A stretch of 64,000 bases of DNA from Venturia oleaginea (lineage: Eukaryota; Ascomycota; Dothideomycetes; Venturiales; Venturiaceae), in assembly GCA_013176395.1 (NCBI GenBank), contig JABMLP010000008.1, positions 1,612,001 through 1,676,000 on the forward strand, written 5' to 3'. The position numbers and the translations under genes were made by a program. The notes below the pieces were generated by a model, which made no database searches, had not been told where the DNA came from, and saw only the letters and a program-made list of their open reading frames with translations. Of this stretch, positions 43,738 through 54,400 are shown one piece after another (the stretch's first letter is position 1; every line of letters begins with the position of its first letter).

Positions 43738-44804
43738 CTTGCTAGCCCCTCTACGAATCTCAAAAAGAAAAGGTTGATACGCCGTGTGCGTCGTTGTCGC
43801 CAGGATTCTGCTAGGCCTTGAGAGGAGAGGAGAGGAGAGGAGAGGAACCAACTTCAGAGAGAAGATTTGTTAAGGTTTTCAAACGAGGTATAAAAAATTC
43901 GCAAATGCAAAGGCCGACCGTAGCAAACCCGTGTTACTAGAGGCTCGATGTCCGAGGCGTGTGCGGGCAAAATCGAGGAGGGAAGGGCGTCGAACTCACG
44001 AGAGTAAGCTGGAGGTAAAGATGGAGCAGGAGAGGATCTTGCTATATACAAAGCACATCAATGTATTAAATCATGACTTTCCATTCGTTGATCCAAAGGA
44101 CGATACTCCGAGAGGCTGTTGTTATCCGGGCGGCTTACTATGTACAGCCGTTAGGATCGACCATGGGACTGTCCCGCCAGCTCCCAAGCAAGGTAAGAAG
44201 TCACAGTCAATTGGTTATATAAATGCCATCGAGACCAGCCTCCATGCAGGTCGGAACTTCGCAAGAAATACCATACAAGGAGGTCTCGCACGATATCGCT
44301 TTCTAGCACCTAGACGCCACCATAGAAACCTTGTTCCCACGCCCGAGGCTTGACAGCGATATATTGCGCCGATATTGAAGCACCCGCAGTCTCAACCCAC
44401 AACAAGCTCGTGCCAAAGATTAAAGGCTATCTCAACCTCACCTCTTCGATCACGACCTTCATATCTCACCAAATTTTGCCGGTTGAATCTGACGCGCATC
44501 AACCACCATGGACATCAAGCAAAGACCCGCCATTGAGAGAAAGGAAAATTCCATTGCCAAAGACGCCAGCATTAGCTATTCGGGGTAACTGGGATCACAT
44601 TTTCACAGTAGAGACCACTTTCCCATACCTAGTCCCCTCCTTCATTTTTGAATATATGTACATGGCTAGAATCATCACGGCTCGACCGGCTCATCGAAGA
44701 TCCGAAGAGAAAGCAAACAGAAATGGCTCCAGCAGATTTTATGTAGTGAGCTGATTTGCACATTGAATATGGTAATGATTGAATGTTGCCAAGTGGCGCG
44801 GGAC
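43738..44804. other. 1.07-kb region upstream of the SPATA20-like gene
   Basis: Contains a GAGAG-type microsatellite (43819-43845) in the leader of the SPATA20-like gene. Two + strand frames (43931-44353 and 44350-44754) are open but show no known motif and are not called. Confidence 0.5.
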
Positions 44805-44893
44805 TCAATTGATCTTGATGCCCGTGTTCCAGTGGATGTTTGCCAAGCCGCGAGGAGGCGAGACGTTCTTAGCAAACTTTCCTATATAGTTAC
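44805..44893 (-). other. Candidate alternative terminal exon of the CAP/PR-1 gene
   Basis: After an acceptor (AAATAG, branch-like GCTGAC just before) the frame reads NYIGKFAKNV..., ending in TGA at 44805-44807. It has the same phase as the terminal exon at 45068-44992 (NYLGEFATNV...), and either can be joined to exon 2. The two exons are alike at their start and then diverge, which suggests an old tandem exon duplication. Use of this exon would give a 315-residue protein with a longer tail. Confidence 0.75.
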
Positions 44894-44991
44894 CTATTTC
44901 AGTCAGCATATAATTCCATGGGGTCGACAATAAAAGACGGCAATACAAACAGCAGGAGGTTGAAGACAAAGGGGCGACAACGGGGAGGTGT

Positions 44992-46090
44992 TTAGACGGA
45001 GTTCCAGCCGATGCTGGCCTTTCCAATCGAGGGCAAGACGTTGGTGGCGAACTCGCCAAGATAGTTACCTAAGTGATAGGGTAAGGATGATGTTTACGAC
45101 AATAATCAAAAGAGCATGGGGATGGTGTGAGAGGGATTCAACCAAGGGGGGTGCTCTTTGGATTCGTTAGTATGATCTCACCTGGGCTCTTGTAGTTGCA
45201 GACGGTGAAGTCTGGGGAGACGCTGCCGCCAGTGTTGGCAAGACCGCCGTCGCAGTGGTAGGTAGCGCATCCAACGGAGGTGGTTCCCTTCCAGACGATT
45301 TGGGTGAAGTGTCCCCATCCGTCGAAAGCAGTCTCGTCGTTGATGTTGGCTGGTGTGGCCTGGCCGTACATGGAGGCAAAGTTTCCGACCTCGTTGTTGT
45401 AGAACAACTCGGTGATGACAGAGGAGACGTTGCTGGCTGGGCATCCGGCGGCAATGTTCTGGCCGTATCCACCACCGTCCATTTGGCTGCGAACGTGTTA
45501 GTGTGAGAAATAGACTGGGAGTGTTAAGCTTCGTACGTGTCATGGGCGTATTTGCAGGACTGGGCGATCTTCAGGGCAGTCGCAGCAAGACCGGCGTCCC
45601 AGACGAGAGCTGGAGCAGAGTGGTTGGCACGGTGAGCATTGTGGTGGTCAACAACGATCTGAGCGTAATCGTTTGGAGCCTTTGCGGCGGCGGAGGCAGC
45701 TGCGGAAGTCGACGCTGGTGGTGGTGGGGAGGCAGCTGGAGTAGTGGCGGCTGCGGTCGTAGGAGCTGGTTCAGTGTATGCTGGGGTAGTAGGAGCTGGC
45801 TCAGTGTATGCTGGGGTCGTAGGAGCTGGCTCGGTGTATGCTGGGGTCGTGGCAGATGGAGTCTCGCTCACAACCACGACTGGTGCAGCATCGGAGGTCT
45901 TTGGCTTCCAGTTCTTGTACTTGTACGTGGTGGCGGCGGCGACAGGGGTGGCTGGCGCAGCTGGCTCGTCGGCGTAGACGGTGGTGTAGACGTCGGTGAC
46001 CTCGGTGACGGTCACGGCAGCGATGGGGCCGTAGGGAGCTGGGAAAGCATTTGCGGCAGCCACGAAGGCAGCAATGGCGAATGAGCGCAT
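44992..46090 (-). CDS. Secreted CAP/SCP (PR-1-like) protein
   Basis: Exons 46090-45537, 45486-45182 and 45068-44992 give 311 residues. The protein has a signal peptide (cleavage likely after ANA or AFP near 15-18) and a long Ala/Pro/Thr linker with three exact-spaced TPAYTEPAPT repeats. A CAP domain follows: HNAHRANHSAPALVWDAGLA, GYGQNIAAG, HFTQIVWKGTTSVGCA and the VCNYKSPGNYLGEF end. Fungal PRY-type CAP proteins bind sterols and fatty acids and are exported; this role is by family. The Thr/Pro-rich linker is probably O-glycosylated. A second terminal exon lies downstream at 44893-44805. The region 46091-46750 probably contains a long leader, possibly with an intron. Confidence 0.93.
45759..45848 (-). 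repeat. 30-bp tandem repeat coding TPAYTEPAPT x3
   Basis: Three 30-bp units (45759, 45789, 45819) within the linker of the CAP protein; in frame, with only silent or few changes. Confidence 0.92.
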
Positions 46091-49000
46091 ATTGGTTGAA
46101 GTTGTCGGGTAATTCTTTGAGAACTGAGTGTGTTAATGGGTGATCGCAGATCTACCGAAAGTATTGAGCTGAAGGAAATGTCAGAATGAGAGTAAGGAAC
46201 GAGGGCAAGTCTTCACCAAGACAGTCCCGCAAAGCGAAGTGAGTGGGGGTGATAAGTGAAAGAGTGAGTGTGAGTTTTGGAATCGTTGATATTATTGAAA
46301 GAAGGAACGATTGTTGCAAAGAGAAGGTATGTAGTCTTTTGGTAGTGGGAGGAGGTGGTTGAAGAAGGCAAAAGGCTGGCATGTGAAGTACGCTCGACGG
46401 CTTAGCAGTGGGGGACAAATCTGGCAGATGAGTGGGGTGGGTGCCTGTGATCAATTGATCAAGTAAATTGTCACCAAGCACCGAGGAGTGTTGCCGAGTG
46501 TCACGCAAATAATGAGCAGAGTTGTTGGCTTACCTGGTTGTTTGTTTGTTTGGACCTCACCGAGGGGATAAACAGAGCAGGCCGCTAGGGTTGAAAGAGA
46601 GACTACTGGAAAGATTGGAAAGAGAAAAAGATCTCAGGGCAAAGGACAAAAGAGTGTGGTTGAAGTTGTGGTAGTGAGCAAGCGAGTTCTCGTCGAGGAA
46701 AGCTGAGATATAAGGGTGGAAGGAACTGGAGAATAGCAGGGGGTTAAAATTGGCGTCACGGGAGTTTGAAACTACTGTGTAGAAGTTGCGCCCCTGGCTT
46801 GCTGAAGGTCAACCCGAATCTGGGAAAGCACATTCCACGTCGTTGGAGACGGCTGTGTTCATTCAGTATACACACTTCCTGGTCTCCCTAGAAATTATCA
46901 ATAGTTGGAAGCTACTCGGACCTCTTCTCGTCTTGCTCTTCTCGTGTCCATCCCTCACGAATAGATCCGAGTGCTAGTTACAACTGCTCATCGTGATGGT
47001 CAACTCGGCCCAGCGCATGGCTAGAGCCGTCTGTCGTGTCCAACAGCCAAGGTGCTGTCATCCTCTTGAACTGGAGTGTCGGCGCTGTTTCAAAGCGCTC
47101 GATTTGCTCGTCCATGGGTCGAGAAACGCCTTCGTATGATTTGTTGCTTCCCCTGAATTACTGCGTCGTCCCGCTTTCGCCTTACAGATATATCCAAGCT
47201 AGGGAAAGAACAAAACCCGACTAGCGTTCAGGAGGTCCTGGCTGCACGACCTGCCGACCTGGCCAAGCAGCGCTGGCCGTGATGCGCAGACGTAATCTGA
47301 CGAGTGGCCCTATCGCGACTCCCTCCAAGCGGCAGTCATCGCACAGCCACGCCAGCATATACCACAACAAATCTCAGCCACGACAAATCTCCGTACAGCG
47401 GAGAGGTGTGGAAATTACCTGTTCGTGGGCTAAGAATCTGCTCGGCAAGCTGGGCAGGCATCGGTGCCTAGTATTTCCATGGCGTGAAAGTGGTTCATCG
47501 TCTCAAATATCCGTCGTGCAACTTCGAAACCGTCAACTGAGCCGAGAATGAGATGGACTCGGAGCGCTGGCCGGAGAAAAGGAGGAAGTAATGGTATCGA
47601 AGTGGGGTGCAGGAAACAGAACATTTCATTAAGGCAACAAGCAAGCAAAGCCTGCCTTTTATTTAATTTGCTTTTCTTCTGTTTCATTTCGAAGTGAGCT
47701 TGTACACTCGCTTGGATTCTTCAGTTGAGGAACAAATAATGCCTTCATAACTCAACTCGAAGGCCTTCTCCCGAAACTTGACATTATACATGCAGACAGT
47801 CGCGCGGTATAGAACATTTTGGCCCCTCTCGCCCAGGAGCAAGCCGACTTCTGACACCTTTGACCTCCTTGCCCAGCCGCAGAACTCCACACCAACGACT
47901 CTGGTTCCGATGCATCATCAATGCAAGTTGAAACCCAAAATCTGCTTTGGTTTACCTTGGTTTCCCTTGGTTTACCAACTTCAGCTCTGAAGTAGCCGAA
48001 CTCACACCCACCGTCTCCAGTTTCCCCAGACTCGGATCACCACGAGCCTCACAGATCATTCACGATCCAATACATCCACAATTTCTCAATAGGACATTTG
48101 ATTGTCCTTCAGCTAGATCGCGATCCCTCGCGCGGATCGTAATAACATTCATGATGCGCGCCTCAGTCTAATCGTATGCGCCATGGTTCTCGTTCTTAGA
48201 CCAGTCACCAGCGACATACTGCGCAATTGTTCTTCAAGCGCCGGAAATATTGCAGAGTCGCCTGACTTCGGTTTCAAAAGGTTCAGATGAGGAGTGCAAT
48301 GTATTGGTAGCGTCTTGCACACGTCCAATCGGTATTTGTCATCACTGCTACGATTAATGGGACACGGATGTTTGTCGCCGTTGTCCTGTTCGCTGTCTCG
48401 ACTCTCGAGGTCCTGATCGCAATGGTTTCCATGCGCTTCCCACCGCGCCGGTAATTCCCGCGCTGCACGCCCGTTGTTCTATGGGGCGCTTGGATTATCC
48501 TGCGGGCCTGACGAGTGCTAGATCATCTCCCAACCAATCCCTTTCCTCAATCGAAAAGAAAACCTGAATAGACCCGGCAACCTGGTATAGTTGCAGGAGA
48601 GAAATGTGGCTCATTTGAGGATATTGACAATTACCGCCAGTTCACAGGGCAACGACACGAGTATACAGTCCTCCTTGAGATTCTAGCACACACTGGTAGC
48701 GATAAAGTCCCGGTGGTCTTCGAGTCATCTCTCAATATTTGTAAGGCCACTGTTATAATTTCAACATGGAAAGAGTCTCAACACAACTCTCCCATATCTA
48801 ACTCCATGCTTCGAGGACATCGGAGTAACAGGAACACGGGCACCCCCAGTCATTCATCTGCTAGTCCGTCTTCCAGCATCAAGAATGCAGAACGGAATCA
48901 CTCTCCATCTCCAGTCCATTCGCTTCGTCCCACAAAATCCACAAGACAAAGGACAACAAAGTGCTAACGAAATGGTTCGCCCTAGCATTTACTAAGTTGG

Positions 49001-51470
49001 TGCAGATGGCCCGCGCAAGACAGTGCGTACCACACACCATGGACCAGAGCGTGGTTTGGCCCAGGAGCACAACACCGCCTGGAGCATTGTCACCAGTCTA
49101 GAAAAGTGCCAGGGCCTGCAATATTTTTCGTTGGGTTTCCAAAACAGGCTGTTATTCAGCTGCCTGTTTTCTGCCCACCATGCGGTTTTTCGCTAGCCCA
49201 TTTTTTGACTCATCTTTCATACCCATCTTACCTCGTTCTCGAGCTTCTTATCTGGGTCTCTCTCTCGCCTTCGGAACACTGTTCCAAGCCGAATCTGCTG
49301 TACCACTCTCTCTGACGCCCAGGCAACACGTACCACGCTCGGAACTCTGGCTGCGTAACTCCGAGCTTTGTAACCCACGTGCTTGTTTCTTTGCTCTTTC
49401 CTGTCCTGTGTCCCTTCTACATGGCAAACAAAAATCGCATCTTAGACCAGTTACACGACCCCTCGTTTGCGGAACAATTCAGGACGAGGAGCAAGGCTTA
49501 CTTTACTCTAGACCAACCAGTGCGACCGATGGAACAACGACTTTGTCATTGCCTAGAAGACATTGGATGATCTCGAGGACTGGTCTATTTCTTGGTGGTA
49601 ACTTGGCCAACGCAGAGGTAACTTGAGTAGTCGACATCTCGAGTTTTAGATACAGGTGCCACGATGGTCTGTAGCAATCTTCAAGACAGCTCATGTTTTG
49701 CACGACGTTAACAGAGAGGTTTGCTCTGGCTAGATATTTAGTTGTTGCTGGTTTCTCTTCGTGCTTGATGAAAACTCGCGACTAACTACCACGGCTGCGT
49801 TGTGGCGAAGTTGGGGTTCAGTCTGCAGTCCCGTTCTATGGTATCCGCGTCTTCTAAACTCCTGATCCTAGACTTTGGGTTAGTGATTAGTCGTAGCGAT
49901 ATAACCAATACCCACTCCTGTCTCACAATCGATCACACGACCGAGTCAATAAGTGTATTATCCTTGAATCAAATTTGATATCATCGAAGCGTAATATAAT
50001 ACTTCGATGCGCAGCCAGTATTATCAAGAATCTTCCATCGAGATCATCAAGCCAGTTCGATGTAATCTAGTACCGCTCTTTAAAATCGCAAACCCAATTA
50101 AAACCATTTCATCATCTAATATCCCAAATCCCACATCAATCATACTAAACCCCCAGTATCCACATCAAAGAGAAAAGCCAAAAGACTCTCAACATCGCTC
50201 CTCGCCTGAATGGATGAAAGAAAGATATATTGTAGAAAAGATATATCCATCCATCCATCCATCCATCCATCTATCCAACATTCAACAAACACCCCCCAAT
50301 CCCTCCCACCCCCAAAATCAAAAACACCTCACACCCCTCAAAAACCCAGATCAGAAGAGAAAATCCCATCCACAAAACCAAACACGCACAATCAAACAAA
50401 CACGTCAGAAACACAGACCTTTCTCCTTTCAGCATCTCAAGGGCAACCCAGAAGCGCCATCCGGGAAATCCTCAGGGTGTAATTGTGATATCTATATATA
50501 TACAGGTCCTCAATAAATATCCCCCAACCCGATACGTTAATCACGAGTCCGAGTCCACCAAGTAATTCAAAGGTGGTTTATCATACATATCACACCCAGA
50601 ACCCCATACACGGGCGACGGCATCAAAGAATGTAGAGGTTAATCTCATCGTACAAACCCCTCCACATCCCCTCTCAAAAACAGAGTCCCAAAACACACCA
50701 CAAACAAACCACACAAACGAAAAAGATCCCACAAAGAAAAACCCTCTGCAAAAACAATTCACAAGATACGAGAGAGAAGGGACAACACATCCCTCACATT
50801 CACATTCAACTACAGTTACATAAACTCCCCAAGCCATCAAAGCAAAGCACCACCCTCCCCACACCCAGCCAAGCAAAAAAAACAATCCGCCCCACCAATG
50901 CAAAAGCGCACAAACAAATACCCACCAAATATACACTCAAACCCCCTCCAAAAGAAAAGGGCCTCAAACAAATACATCCACCACAACCCCTCAAACAGAA
51001 GAAGCCGAAGCAGCCGAAAAAAATCTCAAAATCAAACAAAAACTTTTTTAAGTATCCCCACCCAAGTCCATGCTCACAACGCCTTGGAGGAGCGACCCAA
51101 CCCCCTATTTTACCGCCAAATATATCCCGAGCGCAAAGAGCATGCAAAGAACAATCAGACTGCCTTTCCACGCATGCAAGGGGAGAGGAATCGAGGGGGG
51201 TATAAATAAAAATAATCATCGAGCGCCATACAAAGCAGTGCCATAAATCTCTCTCCCTCCTTATCAAACAGAACAGCAACAAAGCAGACAAATGAAAACT
51301 CCGTCCCCGCACTTTTGTTGTTTTCGTGCGCGGAACCACCGTATTTTTTTGAAGCTCGTAGGCTTCTTCTCGCCCTGGTACATGGATAAATAGTGTGTGT
51401 GTGGGAGTGGAGTTTTGAGTCCTTGGAAACTTTTGGTGGGTATTGCGTCATCCACAAATCAATCAGTCAA
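46091..51470. other. 5.4-kb region without a supportable gene
   Basis: The left part (to about 46750) is likely the promoter and leader of the CAP gene. Short frames between 46786 and 49700 have no recognised motif; a small ATG frame at 49421-49570 (49 codons) is unsupported. A CATC microsatellite is at about 50245-50275. The part from about 50140 to 51200 is strongly A+C-rich on the + strand. The last bases before 51471 form the 3' end of TSC2. A non-coding RNA or an unrecognised gene cannot be excluded. Confidence 0.5.
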
Positions 51471-54400
51471 TCAATCGGTCTCGTTGCCATTTCCATCACT
51501 CCTCGAACTGGCCGTCAGAGAGCTGCGACTGAGATTGTCGCTCCCGCTGAATGTAGCCGTACTGATTCGATAACTGAGAGCCGATGTGCCCCGCTCGCGA
51601 TTCTGAGACGGACTACTCATGACGCTGAGCCCCTTGCTCGCATCACTAAGTGTCTTCTCTTGTGTGCTCGGTGGAATATTGTTGCTCATGCTGGTTGTGC
51701 CATTCGCTGGCGATGGCGAAGATCCGGGATGTGATAGGGTTGGTGGGCCTTGTGAGGCATATCTGTCTCGCAGACGCTTGATCTCTCGAAGTCTGTTCCG
51801 CCACGGCGAAACATGTTCTCCACCTTCGCGATCCCTCCACACAAGCGAGAAGACAGAGGCATTCAGAGCCAGGAGGCGAACAAAGTCCGGCAGAGCTTTT
51901 CCGTTCAGCACCTTGGTCTCCGCCGCCGGAGAAATTTCTGGAAACCCAGGTTGAGACAACACTTGTACCTTGTAAAACAACTGAGGCATATTGTCCTTGT
52001 CTCGGAGGGATGTGAAGGAGTGTTTCGTCTCCGGAGTGATCACGATATAGACATAGTTGAATTGTGAGGGAAAGGTGTTGAAATCGAAAGGATGTCCAGA
52101 TTCATTCCAGATGATATTGACAAAATCATTGCCGATATGCCGTTTCTTGTTGTTGCATCGCTCATCATTTTCGAAATCGGTTGGCATCATGGTGGGAATG
52201 TGGAAAATGATCTCCGTGGCACGATCACGCCAGCAGTAGGTGTATTCTCCATCGATATCGTCTCGCTGGTCGAGTCCTTGGAGACTGAATTTGGCACCCT
52301 TGACCCGAGTAAGGAAGCCTAAGTTACCAATAAAAGAGGTGTATTCGGCAGAACCATAGGTATTTTTTAAGATCTCGACCTCATCGTTCTGACCGTCGGC
52401 TATGTAAATGACGCCCACTTTGTGACCGTCAACAGTAGAGTTCAAGTCGAAGGCTCTGATAAGACGGGCGACTGTGTCGTCGTTTGCGGGAAGCGGAATC
52501 GGATGTGGAGCCCTTGGGTCAAAGACATTGTACGAGGAATAGAATTCTTGCATGACATCCTCGGGTAAAACTCCAATGTAGGAGGAGGAGTAAAATTGTT
52601 CAGCGGCCAGTCCCGTGGTCAGAGGAACTTGGTGGCGAGGAGGACTGGTGAGGGCGGGCTTGAAAATGAAATACTTGGTGCCGGATGGTCGGCGCCTGGT
52701 GATCTGAGACAAGCCTGTCCTTCCAGCAGTTTCCACCGTCAACAGACTGTAACCGATGACCCATGTCCGTTGGCTCACTTCTCCGTCTGTTTCTTTCGAA
52801 AAATTGGGGTCGTGTTTGGTCTCATCGCGATCAGAATATGCAATCTTGTCCATCATGTCCATTGTCACCAGGGCTTGATCTTCAATGTGCTCTTTGCCAT
52901 GATTGTCCGTATAAGTCAGTTTCTCTGCTATCCAGGGCCTGTACATTGGACGATCTTGCAACTTCAGGTTCATGTACCAGAACGTAATGACATGGTAAGC
53001 GAGAGCATAGACATATTGTGGGAAGTCCTCGGTTTCTGGCCGTCGCTTGGAGCTAATGTCATGGTCATTGAGTATGCGTAATTGACGGATGCTGTCCCGA
53101 TGCCGCACAGTCTTCCCTTGTCGAGATGCAGATGGACTGTTGAGATCCCGTGTGGCTTCCTTTAGTTGCTGTTCTTTCGCGTGTTGAAGGTAGCGGAAGC
53201 TGACGCCGAACACTAGTTTGTACTCGTCTTCTCGAAAATTCTTGTAAAGTTCTGGCAGGCGGGCAAGCATGACCAAGAACTCAAGGATGTGGATTGCGAT
53301 TTGAGGTTGAGTGATAATCTGAGACATCTTTTGCAGGATATTGTCAAGATGTTTGCTGACAGAGAGCGGTAGTTCGTGACAACAAACGGTAAGCGCATGA
53401 ATACACCATTTTGAAGTCCTATCCCAAGAGCCAATGCCGAGAATGAAGGAACGCACAAGTTCGTCCTCCTCACTTCGGGCATAATGTGAGTGGTAGCTGA
53501 CCAACATGGTCTGGATATGGAACAGACAAATCGCCACATCCGCCTTCTTGAGTGATGTGTAGGTTGGTGGATCATGGAAGCTTGACGAGCGTATCTGGTC
53601 GCACAGAACATTTCTGAGAAACCTGACTTGCGGGATAGCACCTCTGAAAAGGTTCTGGTTGGACAACTGCGCACCTAGATGGACCACGACGTAGCTGTAG
53701 ACTTCCCAGTCGGTGTCCTGTTGTTGTAACAGGTCGATAATAGTCTCGAGCCAGTGAGTGAATTTCAGAGCTGTTCTGCCAGGCGCAGCCTCGACACTTG
53801 GATCAAGAAAAGAATACAGGCACCGACTCGGTTCATGCGGTGGCTCCTCGGGCAGTCCTTTGGGTCCAGGATAGAACCACAACGGCAGCACGGGTCTTTT
53901 GATGCTGAACGTTTTCGATCTTGATGTTTGGACTCCACCATTAGAGACGTTTCTCGGGTCTCTTTGAGGAACATCGTCAGAATAACCGGCCAAGCTTGCA
54001 CTTTCTACAGTCCTGCAAAGCACTGCGGCCACGCTTTCAGACTCAGGCAAAGGTCGAATGTAGACTGCATAGTCGCTGGTCGCACGCAATCGGAAAAGTA
54101 GCTTGATGGAACAAATACGTGCATCGGTCGCGCATTCGTTACTCGCTGCCACTTCTCGCACAAAGTCGAAGAGCGCCTCTGCCTTCGTAGCGGACTTGTT
54201 GGCATTGCCAATAAACATGCGAATGACGTTTCTGGCAGCAACTCGACAGAGCGATGCTTTTGGATAAACTGATACGCCCACTGGATATCCTGCTACGGGA
54301 GAGAAGCTTTGCGACATCGAAGTTGAAAGCCTTCCTTGGAAAACTGTGGCATGGAAAATGCTCAAGATGGAGGCGAACAAGTCGTTGTCAGCTCGCTCCA

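Noticed and set aside
43738..43851. N-terminal extension of the SPATA20-like protein as a mitochondrial presequence
   Set aside because: The frame upstream of 43737 has no ATG; it begins with TTG and passes a GAGAG microsatellite.
45503..46084. 193-codon + strand frame rich in Gly/Ser/Trp
   Set aside because: It is the antisense shadow of CAP gene exon 1, whose Ala/Pro/Thr codons give Gly/Ser/Trp on the other strand; it has no domain.
50245..50277. (CATC)n tract as a LINE tail like the AATC tail
   Set aside because: No LINE sequence precedes it; it is a plain microsatellite.
50541..51457. Minus-strand frames rich in Trp/Val/Phe looking like membrane proteins
   Set aside because: They come from the G/T-rich composition of that strand; no conserved motif or good start.
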